From contig CALUJE010000001.1 in the NCBI GenBank assembly GCA_944320885.1, positions 1-64,000 on the forward strand: DNA of 64,000 nucleotides, given 5' to 3'. Made by a program: the position numbers and the translations under genes. Under the pieces are notes generated by a model. The model worked only from the letters and a program-made list of their open reading frames with translations, was not told the origin of the DNA and searched no databases. Of this stretch, positions 43,967 through 53,540 are shown in pieces; the stretch's first letter is position 1, and each line of letters starts with the position of its first letter. This DNA is from an uncultured Phocaeicola sp. (GTDB lineage: Bacteria; Bacteroidota; Bacteroidia; Bacteroidales; Bacteroidaceae).

Positions 43967-44173
43967 TTATAAGTGACGAACTTCAACTTGGAAAATATTC
44001 GTGCCGACTACTGAACTAAATTTGGCCAGAGAAAGTCTCTTGTCTAAATAGATTTTATTACTGCCCAAATATTGCAAAATCTTTTTGCACAGTTCTCCAC
44101 TCCGCCCTTCCGGCAGGAGAGAGGGCGATGCCATCAGTTCTTTCATTGCAAATTCAGGTCTTATTGTATCCAT
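43967..44173 (-). pseudogene. N-terminal half of the split AraC-type regulator
   Basis: A 68-residue ORF whose first 59 residues are the start of an AraC-type DNA-binding domain: ELCKKILQYLGSNKIYLDKR then LSLAKFSSVVGTN, which is the leader helix and first half of HTH 1. At GTN the sequence enters the inverted repeat and continues into nine unrelated residues (IFQVEVRHL) and a stop. The continuation TTYLSNAVNQ... is found across the segment at 40789. Its 5' end and any promoter lie outside the invertible segment; on the - strand TACTTTCG (about 44217) resembles a -7 box with one mismatch. The current product would be inactive as a DNA-binding protein. Confidence 0.8.
43994..44012 (-). repeat. 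Right inverted repeat: recombination site of the switch
   Basis: On the - strand AGTAGTC-GGCAC-GAATATT. The spacer GGCAC and the inner arm bases equal those of the left site; two positions differ (T/G and C/T). The codons GGC ACG AAT here are in the same frame as in the left site. Confidence 0.8.
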
Positions 44174-44517
44174 ACTTTAGGTCTTTATGACGTAAATTCA
44201 GTTTTATGAAGCGAAAGTAGGAATTATGATTTCATCAGACAACATTTTTCATAGAAAATAGGACTGCTAACATCGTTTTTTTTAAGATGTTGGAAAAAAC
44301 ACACCTTTTACCTTTTCATTAAGCTTACAACGGCAAAAAATTCCAGAAACGTAAATATAATAGAAGAGATTATCTGATTGTATATACCTATATATATCAC
44401 TTCTGAAGTTATGCTACTAAAATACTTTTTAAGGAATCACCGGTAAAACCTTTCGGCCGATTGTTGTATCTTTGCCCTATAATTATAGATGTACACCTTA
44501 TTAAAATTATATAATTT
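44174..44517. other. Divergent control region between the AraC N-half and mutS
   Basis: A 344-bp gene-free region. It contains the mutS -7 box (44467-44474, TATCTTTG) on the + strand and an imperfect -7 box for the AraC N-half on the - strand near 44210-44220. No strong repeats. Confidence 0.5.
44467..44474 (+). promoter_or_regulatory. -7 promoter box for mutS
   Basis: TATCTTTG, 43 bp before the ATG at 44518. Confidence 0.6.
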
Positions 44518-47130
44518 ATGGCAAACGATGTGGTTCTTACTCCCATGATGAAGCAGTATTTTGAATTCAAGGCTCAGCATCCTGATGCCGTACTGCTTTT
44601 CAGATGCGGAGACTTCTATGAAACCTACTCGGAAGATGCTATCGTAGCATCGGAAATTTTAGGAATTACTTTGACAAGAAGGGCCAACGGACAGGCAAAA
44701 ACCGTAGAGATGGCAGGATTTCCGCACCATGCACTCGACACGTATCTGCCCAAACTGATAAGAGCGGGGAGGAGAGTGGCCATCTGCGACCAGCTTGAAG
44801 ACCCCAAACTGACCAAGAAACTCGTAAAAAGAGGCATCACCGAACTTGTCACTCCCGGAGTATCCATCAACGACAACGTCCTTAATTATAAAGAAAACAA
44901 TTTCCTGGCTGCCGTACACTTCGGCAAGTCGGCATGCGGAGTAGCGTTCCTGGACATATCTACCGGAGAATTCCTCACCGCCGAAGGACCTGCCGACCAC
45001 ATCGACAAGCTTCTAAACAACTTCGCACCCAAGGAAATACTTTTTGAACGCGGCAAACGGGCCATGTTTGAAGGGAATTTCGGAACAAAGAGCGTTACCT
45101 TTGAGCTCGACGACTGGGTGTTTACCGAACAGACAGCCATGCAGAAACTGCTGCGCCATTTTGAAACCAAGAACCTGAAAGGATTCGGAGTAGAGCATCT
45201 GAAAAACGGAATCATAGCTTCCGGAGCCATTCTGGTATATCTGGAAATGACGCAACACACGCAGATAGGCCATATCACATCACTGGTACGCATTGAGGAA
45301 GAACGTTTCGTGCGGCTCGACAAGTTTACCATCCGAAGCCTGGAACTGATTAACAGCATGAACGAGGAGGGGACAAGCCTGCTCGATGTCATAGACCATA
45401 CCATATCGCCTATGGGAGCCCGCCTGCTGAAAAGGTGGATGGTGTTTCCGCTCACCAGCGAGGCACAGATTAACGAACGCCTCGACGTAGTGGAGTATTT
45501 CTTCCGCGAGCCGGAATTCAAACAGCTCATGGAGGAGCAGCTTCACCTGATGGGCGACCTGGAACGCATCATATCGAAAGTGGCCGTAGGACGCGTAAAT
45601 CCACGCGAACTTGTACAGCTGAAAACCGCCCTTCAGGCTATCGGGCCCATCAAAACGGCCTGCATGAAGGCAAAGAACGACAGTCTGCGCCGCATAGGAG
45701 AGCAGCTGAACGAATGCGAGGTAATGCGCGACCGCATTGCGCGTGAAATAAAGAATGACCCTCCCGTACTGCTCAACAAAGGGGGAGTGATTGCCGACGG
45801 AGTGAACGCCGAACTCGACGAACTGCGGCACATTGCTTTCTCCGGTAAGGATTACCTGTTGCAGATACAGCAGCGTGAAAGCGAAGAAACAGGCATTCCC
45901 AGCCTGAAAATAGGCTATAACAACGTGTTCGGATACTATATAGAGGTGCGCAACGCACACAAAGACAAGGTCCCTGCCGAGTGGATACGCAAGCAGACAC
46001 TGGCCAATGCCGAACGCTACATCACGCAGGAACTGAAAGAATACGAGGAGAAGATACTGGGAGCGGAGGACAAGATACTCGTACTGGAAAACAAGCTCTA
46101 CGCCGAGCTTGTGGCCGCACTTACCGAATACATCCCCACCATTCAGGTCAATGCCAACCAGATAGCACGGCTCGACTGCCTGCTCTCTTTTGCCAGTGTA
46201 GCCGCAGCCAACCGTTACGTGCGTCCGGTCATTGACGACAGCAATGTGATTGACATCCGTCAGGGACGGCATCCCGTGATAGAAAGACAGATGCCGATGG
46301 GAGAGAACTACATTGCCAATGACGTAATGCTCGATTCTGACTCACAGCAGATTATCATCATTACCGGTCCGAACATGGCCGGAAAGTCGGCACTGCTCCG
46401 CCAGACGGCCCTTATCACCATCATGGCACAGATAGGAAGCTTCGTACCGGCCGACAGCGCCCGCATCGGAATGGTAGACAAGGTGTTCACCCGTGTGGGA
46501 GCCAGTGACAATATCTCGGTGGGAGAGTCTACCTTCATGGTTGAGATGAACGAAGCCGCCAACATACTGAACAATCTCTCGCCGCGAAGCCTCGTGCTCT
46601 TTGACGAGCTGGGACGAGGCACATCGACCTACGACGGAATCTCCATAGCATGGGCCATCGTGGAATATATCCACGAGCATCCCAAAGCACATGCACGTAC
46701 GCTCTTTGCCACGCACTACCATGAGCTGAACGAGATGGAGAAGAGTTTTCCACGCATCAAGAACTACAACGTATCGGTCAGAGAAGTGGGAAACAAGGTG
46801 GTATTCCTGCGTAAGCTCGAAAGGGGCGGAAGCGAACACTCCTTCGGTATCCACGTAGCCAAGATGGCCGGTATGCCGCGCACCATCGTAGAACGGGCCA
46901 ACGACATACTGAAGCAGCTGGAAGGCGAAAACCGCGGAAAGGGAGCCGGACGCATTGAAGCTCATCATGAAACCGGAAAGAGCGGCATGCAGCTCAGCTT
47001 TTTCCAGCTCGACGACCCCGTACTGAGCCAGATACGCGATGAGATTCTGCATCTCGACGTAAACAACCTTACGCCTATCGAAGCACTGAACAAGCTCAAC
47101 GATATAAAGAAAATTCTTAAGGGAAAGTAG
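44518..47130 (+). CDS. mutS: DNA mismatch repair protein MutS
   Basis: Mismatch-recognition ATPase. The 870-residue protein has the mismatch-binding domain I with [12 protein letters not shown] (Phe-x-Glu, here FYE at about 32), connector and lever domains, and the ABC ATPase with Walker [14 protein letters not shown] (about 617-629), Walker [17 protein letters not shown] (about 693) and FATHYHEL (about 731). The C-terminal tail ([17 protein letters not shown]) is the normal MutS end and separates it from MutS2. Single gene. It is next to, but outside, the invertible segment. Confidence 0.97.
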   Translation: MANDVVLTPMMKQYFEFKAQHPDAVLLFRCGDFYETYSEDAIVASEILGITLTRRANGQAKTVEMAGFPHHALDTYLPKLIRAGRRVAICDQLEDPKLTKKLVKRGITELVTPGVSINDNVLNYKENNFLAAVHFGKSACGVAFLDISTGEFLTAEGPADHIDKLLNNFAPKEILFERGKRAMFEGNFGTKSVTFELDDWVFTEQTAMQKLLRHFETKNLKGFGVEHLKNGIIASGAILVYLEMTQHTQIGHITSLVRIEEERFVRLDKFTIRSLELINSMNEEGTSLLDVIDHTISPMGARLLKRWMVFPLTSEAQINERLDVVEYFFREPEFKQLMEEQLHLMGDLERIISKVAVGRVNPRELVQLKTALQAIGPIKTACMKAKNDSLRRIGEQLNECEVMRDRIAREIKNDPPVLLNKGGVIADGVNAELDELRHIAFSGKDYLLQIQQRESEETGIPSLKIGYNNVFGYYIEVRNAHKDKVPAEWIRKQTLANAERYITQELKEYEEKILGAEDKILVLENKLYAELVAALTEYIPTIQVNANQIARLDCLLSFASVAAANRYVRPVIDDSNVIDIRQGRHPVIERQMPMGENYIANDVMLDSDSQQIIIITGPNMAGKSALLRQTALITIMAQIGSFVPADSARIGMVDKVFTRVGASDNISVGESTFMVEMNEAANILNNLSPRSLVLFDELGRGTSTYDGISIAWAIVEYIHEHPKAHARTLFATHYHELNEMEKSFPRIKNYNVSVREVGNKVVFLRKLERGGSEHSFGIHVAKMAGMPRTIVERANDILKQLEGENRGKGAGRIEAHHETGKSGMQLSFFQLDDPVLSQIRDEILHLDVNNLTPIEALNKLNDIKKILKGK

Positions 47131-47147
47131 GGGAGAGGAGCCCTCCG

Positions 47148-47257
47148 TTTGCTGAGCCTTGACTGCCACCGTGCTGAGCCTTGGTCGCCACCACGCTGGG
47201 GCTTGGTTGCCAGCACACTGAGCCTTTGCCGCCAGCATGCTAAGTCTTAAGGGTCAG
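47148..47257 (-). repeat. Dispersed 22-bp tandem repeat, locus 2 (5 units, reverse orientation)
   Basis: Five contiguous 22-bp units (starting 47148, 47170, 47192, 47214 and 47236); the last has diverged. Each is the reverse complement of the unit at 26042-26129: core GCTGAGCCTTGrynGCCAs. It lies directly after mutS, in its 3' flank. Confidence 0.85.
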
Positions 47258-47380
47258 CAGCATTCTGATTTACAACAGGTTATTTCGGCTTCCCCAAGCA
47301 CATTTTCGGCAAATTCGCAGAAAAAGGGGTCCAGACCACATTCGCTTACATTCAACATTTATTACTATTACCTCAATAAA

Positions 47381-47414
47381 CATCCCCCGATACCATGATG
47401 TGACATCGGGGGAT
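47381..47414 (-). terminator. Terminator of the hmu operon
   Basis: Perfect 11-bp arms CATCCCCCGAT and ATCGGGGGATG, 42 bp past the end of the last hmu gene. The T-run on the - strand is short (TTTATT). Confidence 0.6.
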
Positions 47415-47455
47415 GCATGGCATTCAGATACCAACCGGTACCTGCACCTCATACA

Positions 47456-47794
47456 CTACTCTTCGGGCACGTAAATGATTTCGCCATTCTCCAGCTCATA
47501 GGCTATGCCTACCTTTTTACCGCGTTTTCCGCTCTTTTCATCCTGATTTTCCGAAGGAGTGTAACGGTTTATCTTTTCACCTTCTTTCGTAATGATTTCC
47601 ATGTTTTCCTTGCCCGGATTCTTCACCATCGTGAAGTCTTCCTGACTGAACATCTCGGTCATGTTATAGCGGGTTACCAACGCTACCATCAGAGCTACGG
47701 CAAACACCATAGCCACATCAAACAGGTTGCTAACCACGCTCATCGGGTCGGCATCATCGTTGCCGCCTATCAGTCTGCGTCTTTTCTTTCTCAT
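47456..47794 (-). CDS. hmuV: DUF2149-family protein, last gene of the heme operon
   Basis: A 112-residue single-pass inner-membrane protein: basic N-terminus MRKKRRRLIGG, a TM helix (VVSNLFDVAMVFAVALMVAL, about 19-38), then a periplasmic part ending in GKKVGIAYELENGEIIYVPE. This is DUF2149, small ExbD-like partners of ExbB-type channels found near CobN-like genes. The start at 47794 overlaps the hmuU stop by 4 nt (ATGA); the longer frame from 47866 lies inside hmuU and is rejected. An energy-transducing role with HmuU for HmuR is inferred. The symbol follows the order of the Porphyromonas hmuYRSTUV operon. Confidence 0.8.
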   Translation of the reverse strand: MRKKRRRLIGGNDDADPMSVVSNLFDVAMVFAVALMVALVTRYNMTEMFSQEDFTMVKNPGKENMEIITKEGEKINRYTPSENQDEKSGKRGKKVGIAYELENGEIIYVPEE

Positions 47795-48396
47795 GGCCTT
47801 ACGGGAGTTTTCTCGTTCAACAAATCGGCCAAAAACTCCAGATTGGCCATGTCGCGCACATACCACCGTTGCTTTATCTGAAGGGTAATGACTCCTATGG
47901 CACTGGCAAACAAGCCCACTACGGTAGTGGCAAAGGCCACCTGCATGTTATAAGCCATTGACGAGATATCGCCCGTAGAAAGACCCACAAGGGCAGGTCC
48001 CATGGGAATAAGCGTTCCCATCAGTCCAAGCATCGGCCCCATCTTGGTAAGGGTTTTCGAGGTAGCAAGATCCTTGTCGGCTGCAATCTCAAAATCGGAA
48101 AGCAGCAGCTGCACACGTGCCGGGCTTTCACGTGCCCGGAGCACGCGGCGAATATAGGTCACCACCAGCGAAGGGTTCTTTTTTGGCAGGCGGCTGTCCA
48201 GTCCGTCAATGCCTGCCGCATCGAGCACGTCAAACTCGGCACGCAGTAAGGCCTCCGTTTTCCGGATGGCCAGATACTGGCCGAAGAAACTGCCGATAAG
48301 CAGCAAGGCACGGACGAACAGCACAATCAACAATATTACTACGGGCACCAGCAGCCCGGTGGAAATCCAGAACAATATGTCGGAAATGTAATTCAT
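47791..48396 (-). CDS. hmuU: MotA/TolQ/ExbB-type proton channel protein
   Basis: A 201-residue inner-membrane protein with an N-terminal TM (about 5-32) and two further TM helices separated by the TolQ/ExbB signature (TLTKMGPMLGLMGTLIPMGP, about 117-136, and MQVAFATTVVGLFASAIGVI, about 152-171). It probably works with the DUF2149 protein as a proton channel that energises outer-membrane heme transport by HmuR. It follows hmuT by 25 bp and is coupled to the next gene. Confidence 0.85.
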   Translation of the reverse strand: MNYISDILFWISTGLLVPVVILLIVLFVRALLLIGSFFGQYLAIRKTEALLRAEFDVLDAAGIDGLDSRLPKKNPSLVVTYIRRVLRARESPARVQLLLSDFEIAADKDLATSKTLTKMGPMLGLMGTLIPMGPALVGLSTGDISSMAYNMQVAFATTVVGLFASAIGVITLQIKQRWYVRDMANLEFLADLLNEKTPVRP

Positions 48397-48421
48397 AATC
48401 TTTTTCGTTTTTCAATACAGG

Positions 48422-49120
48422 TTAATAATGTTTCTTTGCTTTCTTCTTGAGTTTTATACGGTAAGCCACAAAGCCTGCAAGGGCTCCCAGCACAATGATG
48501 ACTACCAATGCGGCCAGTGCCGACCAGTCTGCTCCGCTGATTCCGGCCACTGCCGTACGTCCGTTGACCGTAGCCACCACTCCGAGCACGGCAATCAGTG
48601 CATTGACCAGAAAGAGCAGTTCCAGACGTACGTCCTTTTCGGGCATCGCGCACCGCAGGAGCCACGTGCCAGCCGGAATGAGTATCAGTACCCCCGCTGC
48701 CATGCTCCATGAAAGCAGGGAGAACGAAACACCCGGGAAGGCGAAAATAAGCGCCACCAGCGCACTGAACAGCACCGGAAATATCAGTATGCCCGGAAAC
48801 CAGCGCAGGGCACGATACATCCACAGCGTGCGCTTGCGGAGCGGGCCCGATGTCTGTACATGAGCAGCCAGCATACAGAAGGTCATCTGCAGAATCACTT
48901 CGAGCGTGAGCAGTACGGCCGTATCGAGCATCAGTGCCGTATCGGCCAGCCAGTCGGCTATCTGCGTTTTCGACTGTTCGATGGCATACGGCCACATCAG
49001 TCCCGTAAACAGGGCACATACCACTGCAATAACCGCCACCGAACGGTTCTTGCGATAGGTCTGCTTCAGCATGAAACTGAAGCAGACCAGTATCATAAGT
49101 ACAAATACCACCGTTTCCAT
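48422..49120 (-). CDS. hmuT: Polytopic inner-membrane protein of the heme operon
   Basis: A 232-residue protein with about seven hydrophobic helices (roughly 3-18, 28-46, 65-87, 108-130, 133-153, 168-188 and 203-224) and a basic C-terminus (KLKKKAKKHY). I recognise no transporter superfamily. It is defined by position: the gene after the CobN-like hmuS. Its ATG overlaps the stop of hmuS (TAATG). It could anchor HmuS or form a membrane channel. The role is unknown. Confidence 0.75.
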   Translation of the reverse strand: METVVFVLMILVCFSFMLKQTYRKNRSVAVIAVVCALFTGLMWPYAIEQSKTQIADWLADTALMLDTAVLLTLEVILQMTFCMLAAHVQTSGPLRKRTLWMYRALRWFPGILIFPVLFSALVALIFAFPGVSFSLLSWSMAAGVLILIPAGTWLLRCAMPEKDVRLELLFLVNALIAVLGVVATVNGRTAVAGISGADWSALAALVVIIVLGALAGFVAYRIKLKKKAKKHY

Positions 49121-52100
49121 TATTCCTCCAGTCTGTTACGACGCCTGCGCACCACAATAATCAGAATGATGACGGCTATCACCACGCCCACCATCACGAT
49201 GGTGTTGCTCAGACGGTTGGTCTGTTCTTCGGTTTCGGCAGCGTTCATTTCTTCTTTCTTCAGCACAGTTGCCTTGCTGTTGTCGGCCGAAGCTGCCGCC
49301 TCACGGATGGTCCGGATATTTTCCTTATACTGTGCAGCTGTCTCGCCGCTCACTTTTGAAGCTATGAAATCGCGCAGCTTGGCATTGTCGCACACAAATC
49401 CCGAACATGAAGGCTTGTACTTGTTCACCAGTTCGGTGTGCAGACGGGCAATGTCGGCCACCTGCTGCTCTCCGGCCTTCCAGAGTCCCTTGCGGGCACT
49501 TTCAAGCATCACGGCAGTCATCTCTTCCAGAGCTGCGGGATTCTTGCCTTCAAAGAACTCCTGTATGCCCAGTCCGAACTTGTCTTTCACGTATACGTTG
49601 TATATCTCATCCCACATTTCCTTGTCGATGGCTTTCGGTTTCATCACGTTCCAGCCGTATGTGTTCTGCACAATCTCGGCAAAGGTTCCGGCCGAGCTTG
49701 CCCCGCCTTTCATTTTCTCTTTGATATAAGCAGGATTGAAGATGGTAGTACGGCTTTCTACTCCGATAGCCTCCTTCACTTCCTGCATGCGGGCATTGTT
49801 ACGGTTGCGGTAATCACTGAGATAAGCATCGGGGTCCTTACCCGTCACGTTGCGCACGGCCAGATTCAGTCCGCCCATAAATTCATACACGTGGTCAAGG
49901 CTCAGTGCTCCCCACGTATTGCTCTGGCGCGGCTGTATCACGGCATCGGTACGTGTCAGCGCCGCCTCGAAGGCAAACTGGCGGAATGCCTCCCAGTTCT
50001 TCTCGCTGCCATAATATGCTCCCATGTTGTTGAGATAGGTGTTGGCAATCTCCTTTTCGCTTTCCCAACGGTCTCCGCTCATCACCATGCCCTGAATGCC
50101 GGTTCCGTATCCGCCGTTGACTCCGCCGAATACGCGGAAAGTAGATACCTCGCGGGCATCTTTCGGAGTAAGTCCTTTTTCAATCAGCGTGCGTTCGGCC
50201 TCAACCACTCCGGCTGCCACCTGGTTTTCAAACACATCGTCTTTGGCTGCGGCAGCCATCTCTACGGCCCGGTTGATAAGGAACAGGCGTGAGGCTGCAA
50301 TATCGCGCAGCTGTCCGCTGGTCTGCACCACCACGTCAATACGCGGACGGCCCAACTCTGCCGAAGGGATAAGCTTCAAGTCGGTTACTCTTCCGAACGA
50401 ATCACGTATGGGCTCCACACCAAGCATATAAAGCACCTGTGCGATAGTGGCCCCACCGGTTTCGATAAATTCGCCGCTCCACAGCGTATAGCTCACCTTG
50501 CGGGGGATGCTGTCGTTATGACGGCGCCTGTACATTTCAATCGTACGGTTAGCCAGCTGGATACCTTTCTCCCAGGCCGATTCGGTAGGAGTCTCCTCAG
50601 CATTGATGCTGTAAAGGTTTCGTCCCGTAGGAAGGGTATTGGGGTTGGCTATGGGGTCACCGCCCGGCGAAGGCTGCGTATAGCCTCCGTTCAGTGCGTT
50701 CATCATGGAACCCAGCTCTTTTTCGGGACTGCCAAGCAAGGCTTCCCGGTAATAGCCTACGTTGCGGATGGTATTCTCCACCTCTGTCACGGCCAACGCA
50801 AAGTTTATCTCTTCTTTTGAATAGTCTTTCCTGCTGCCCTTCATGGCTTTCATGGCAGTCATGGAGCTGTCGGCAGAAGCCGGTGCGGCATTCTTCTGTC
50901 CCGACATGGCGGCCTGCATCTTGCGGAGTGCTTCTTCACTGGCTCCCATCTTACGTGCCATTTCCATCGCCTCTTTCGGGCTCATGCCTTTTGCAGCCTC
51001 TTTCATTTTTTCATGCATAGACTGCACCATACCGCCGCTCTTGCTTTCTTCTGCCTTCTTTTCGGGTTTTCCTCCCATTGCAGGCATCTCGCCTGAGGCC
51101 GCCGCCATCATCATGGCCATCATCCCCGACGGTGCATTACGCTGTTTCTCAATGGCACGGGCCTTTGCCAGCTCTTCGGCTGTAATACCGGCCGTGCGGC
51201 AAATCAGCTCATCGGTAGCCAGAGCCGGATTGGCCAACAGACGGGTTACCAGTTCACGTGCCGGATTCAGATAACGCTGCGTAAACAGGGCCTTGTGCTT
51301 CAACGTCCCGGCATCGGCACGTCCGCGCAACTTGTCGAGCGCCAGCAGGCTGTAGGCAATGGGTTCAGTAGACATGGCATACACGCTGCTGGTTATGCGT
51401 GCGCTCTCATAGGGAACGCCCATCGTATACAGCTGTCCGGTAATCTTCTCGGTGGCCAGCTCTTCGGCAAAGTTCTCTACACGCAGAATGTCTTCTTCGG
51501 TATAAGGCTTGTCGGGCAGACTGTCGAGCTCCAGCTCACGGTGTATGCCCATCTTCACGGTCAGTGCCTTCACGGCCAGCGAAGCTTTCTTCAAATCGTC
51601 CTGCACGCGTGAAGAAGCATCGGGCTTTCCTTCGGCATTGTTCGAGTAAGCAGCCACTTTATTGTTGTAAATCTTGATTTTCTCCATCAGTTCACGATAG
51701 ATTCCGCGCACGCTGCTCTCCATGAAAGGTGGTGTGAGATACGATTGCAGTCCGGCATACGAACGGCGCTTGGCTATCACTCCTTCGCCCACGTTTCCAA
51801 TCGAATAGATATAGAAGTGGGGCAGGGCACCTACCAGACGGTCGGGCCAGTCATTACTGCACAGGGCTACCTGCTTGCGCGGAGTGAACTCCAGACTGCC
51901 GTGTGTGCCGAAGTGTACCAGCGCATCGGCCTTGAAGCCATATTGTGTCCACAGATAAGAGGCTATATAAGTATGTGAGGGCGCGGCATCGGTACCATGC
52001 ACTATCTTGAATGCGTTGTCTCCCTTTCCTGCTGAGTTCTGGGGCAGGAGCACCACGTTTCCGAAATCAAGGCGTGCCACACCCAGACGACCGTCGGAGG

Positions 52101-53520
52101 TGGTCATGTACTCGCCGGGAAACTCTCCGAAATTGGCTACCACATCGGCATACTGCTCCGGACGAATAGCCTTGTTCACCCAACTTTCATACTGCTCTTT
52201 TGTTATCAGTTCGGGTTTTCCGGTCTTCATAAAGCTGTCGAAGGCACCTTCGGCATAGGTTCCAAATACGGCTCCCTGTGCCTGAATCATCTGCCCCAGC
52301 TCATCGGCCGAAGCCGGCAGATTATCAACCTTGTATCCTTCACGTTTCATACGTACCAGCAGGTTATAGAGCGAGGGAACCACTTCCATTCCGGCTGCGG
52401 CCAGTGCATTCTGTCCCGGCCCCTTGTAATAGTAGATGGCAACCCGCTTCTCACTGTTGGGCTTCCGTTGCAGACTGATGTAATTGTTGACTGTCTGTAC
52501 AAAGGTTTCAAGCCGTTCGGGGATGGCAAAGGCATGCTGCAGCCCTTCTTCGTCCTTATAATGTCCGAAGAGCGCGAACGGACGGATGGCACCGTCAATC
52601 TCGGGAGTAACTACACTCTGCGAGAGGAATCCTCCGCTCATTCCCATCTTGTCGGCCTCCCATTCTTCTACCAGACGGTTTACGTTCAGCGGAGCAAAGA
52701 GCGGAATATTCCGACGGGTGAGGTAATCTACCACATAATCGCCCATGCGTCCGTGAGCCATGTTGATAACAGCCGAAGGAGAGATGGAGTCAATCATCTG
52801 TGTGCGTATGAGCGTTCCCATCGCCCGTACCGGATAAACCCTGTTTCCGGTTTCTTCGAGCTTCTTAATCAGGTCGGCCGGTTCGCCCATCTGCCCTGTG
52901 ATGATAATTGCCGGAGCGCTGTCGGGGTAGAGCCCGTTCGCCTTCAGAAAGGCATCATACTCTGCCACGGTATTGAAGCCCAGCTCCTCATCGTCGGGCT
53001 TTGCCGGATTGGCATGATAAAACAGGTCATTCGATCGTTCGGCCACCGGTTCCGGCTCGGCCAGTGATATCAGTTTCCGGTCAATGTCCTTGCGCACATA
53101 GTTAAGCATGCTGCGGTAGTTGCGGCGTCCGCCGTTGCCCAGATACTGCATCAGACTGTCACGTTGCAGGGAATCGAGCGAATTGATATTGTTGGCCGGG
53201 TTCGTTACGGCCGAACTCAGTATGGGCAGTCCGCCGTCGGCTGCCTTCTGGATAACCTCACGCTGTGCCTCGGTAATGCGCAGGCCCATGCCGTTAATGA
53301 AAACCATATCGAAATCGGTTATCCGGTCAATGTCATCGGTATTCAGCTCGCTGATTCTGATGAACGAATTGTCGTTGGCTTTGGATATCTGTCCCAGACT
53401 GATAACCTGATAGTTTACAAATGCGATTCTGGTAGGACTGAACCACAGGGTCCAGCCTACCATTACTGCCAACAGGATGACGATGCAACCGCCACCATAT
53501 AACATATATCTTCTTTTCAT
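49120..53520 (-). CDS. hmuS: CobN-like chelatase HmuS, heme-iron removal
   Basis: A 1466-residue protein of the CobN/magnesium-chelatase H subunit family. N-terminal TM anchor (YMLYGGGCIVILLAVMVGWT) and C-terminal TM (about 1435-1455, SNTIVMVGVVIAVIILIIVV), so the large domain faces the periplasm. CobN signatures include YHANPAKPDDEELGFNTVAE (about 167-186), THGSLEFTPRKQ and FRVFGGVNGGYGTGIQG. HmuS of heme-utilising Bacteroidetes is reported to take iron out of heme without breaking the ring (established work, from memory). A Met/Ala/Lys-rich low-complexity insert of about 105 residues lies at roughly 790-895. It belongs to the same operon as HmuY and HmuR, so a heme function is preferred over cobalamin synthesis. 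Confidence 0.9.
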   Translation of the reverse strand: MKRRYMLYGGGCIVILLAVMVGWTLWFSPTRIAFVNYQVISLGQISKANDNSFIRISELNTDDIDRITDFDMVFINGMGLRITEAQREVIQKAADGGLPILSSAVTNPANNINSLDSLQRDSLMQYLGNGGRRNYRSMLNYVRKDIDRKLISLAEPEPVAERSNDLFYHANPAKPDDEELGFNTVAEYDAFLKANGLYPDSAPAIIITGQMGEPADLIKKLEETGNRVYPVRAMGTLIRTQMIDSISPSAVINMAHGRMGDYVVDYLTRRNIPLFAPLNVNRLVEEWEADKMGMSGGFLSQSVVTPEIDGAIRPFALFGHYKDEEGLQHAFAIPERLETFVQTVNNYISLQRKPNSEKRVAIYYYKGPGQNALAAAGMEVVPSLYNLLVRMKREGYKVDNLPASADELGQMIQAQGAVFGTYAEGAFDSFMKTGKPELITKEQYESWVNKAIRPEQYADVVANFGEFPGEYMTTSDGRLGVARLDFGNVVLLPQNSAGKGDNAFKIVHGTDAAPSHTYIASYLWTQYGFKADALVHFGTHGSLEFTPRKQVALCSNDWPDRLVGALPHFYIYSIGNVGEGVIAKRRSYAGLQSYLTPPFMESSVRGIYRELMEKIKIYNNKVAAYSNNAEGKPDASSRVQDDLKKASLAVKALTVKMGIHRELELDSLPDKPYTEEDILRVENFAEELATEKITGQLYTMGVPYESARITSSVYAMSTEPIAYSLLALDKLRGRADAGTLKHKALFTQRYLNPARELVTRLLANPALATDELICRTAGITAEELAKARAIEKQRNAPSGMMAMMMAAASGEMPAMGGKPEKKAEESKSGGMVQSMHEKMKEAAKGMSPKEAMEMARKMGASEEALRKMQAAMSGQKNAAPASADSSMTAMKAMKGSRKDYSKEEINFALAVTEVENTIRNVGYYREALLGSPEKELGSMMNALNGGYTQPSPGGDPIANPNTLPTGRNLYSINAEETPTESAWEKGIQLANRTIEMYRRRHNDSIPRKVSYTLWSGEFIETGGATIAQVLYMLGVEPIRDSFGRVTDLKLIPSAELGRPRIDVVVQTSGQLRDIAASRLFLINRAVEMAAAAKDDVFENQVAAGVVEAERTLIEKGLTPKDAREVSTFRVFGGVNGGYGTGIQGMVMSGDRWESEKEIANTYLNNMGAYYGSEKNWEAFRQFAFEAALTRTDAVIQPRQSNTWGALSLDHVYEFMGGLNLAVRNVTGKDPDAYLSDYRNRNNARMQEVKEAIGVESRTTIFNPAYIKEKMKGGASSAGTFAEIVQNTYGWNVMKPKAIDKEMWDEIYNVYVKDKFGLGIQEFFEGKNPAALEEMTAVMLESARKGLWKAGEQQVADIARLHTELVNKYKPSCSGFVCDNAKLRDFIASKVSGETAAQYKENIRTIREAAASADNSKATVLKKEEMNAAETEEQTNRLSNTIVMVGVVIAVIILIIVVRRRRNRLEE

Positions 53521-53540
53521 TGTCTGTTCTGTTTCCTCCT

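Larger units (their letters stand above)
40773..44012. other. Predicted invertible DNA segment (3.2 kb)
   Basis: Bounded by 19-bp inverted repeats. It contains the C-terminal half of an AraC-type regulator and the collagen-like lipoprotein gene. The N-terminal half of the same regulator lies just outside the right repeat on the - strand. Both repeats fall on the same codons (Gly-Thr-Asn) in the same frame, so inversion would create one continuous 145-residue HTH protein read on the - strand, followed by the lipoprotein gene on the same strand. The adjacent tyrosine recombinase is the expected enzyme. Confidence 0.8.

Noticed and set aside
45280-47238. Long antisense frames (330 and 298 codons) opposite mutS
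   Set aside because: Both overlap the conserved MutS ATPase and lever domains, and lack promoters, ribosome-binding sites and recognisable motifs.
49120-53520. Cobaltochelatase CobN for cobalamin synthesis
   Set aside because: No cobS/cobT or other cob genes are near; the gene sits in a HmuY/HmuR heme operon and has membrane anchors at both ends.
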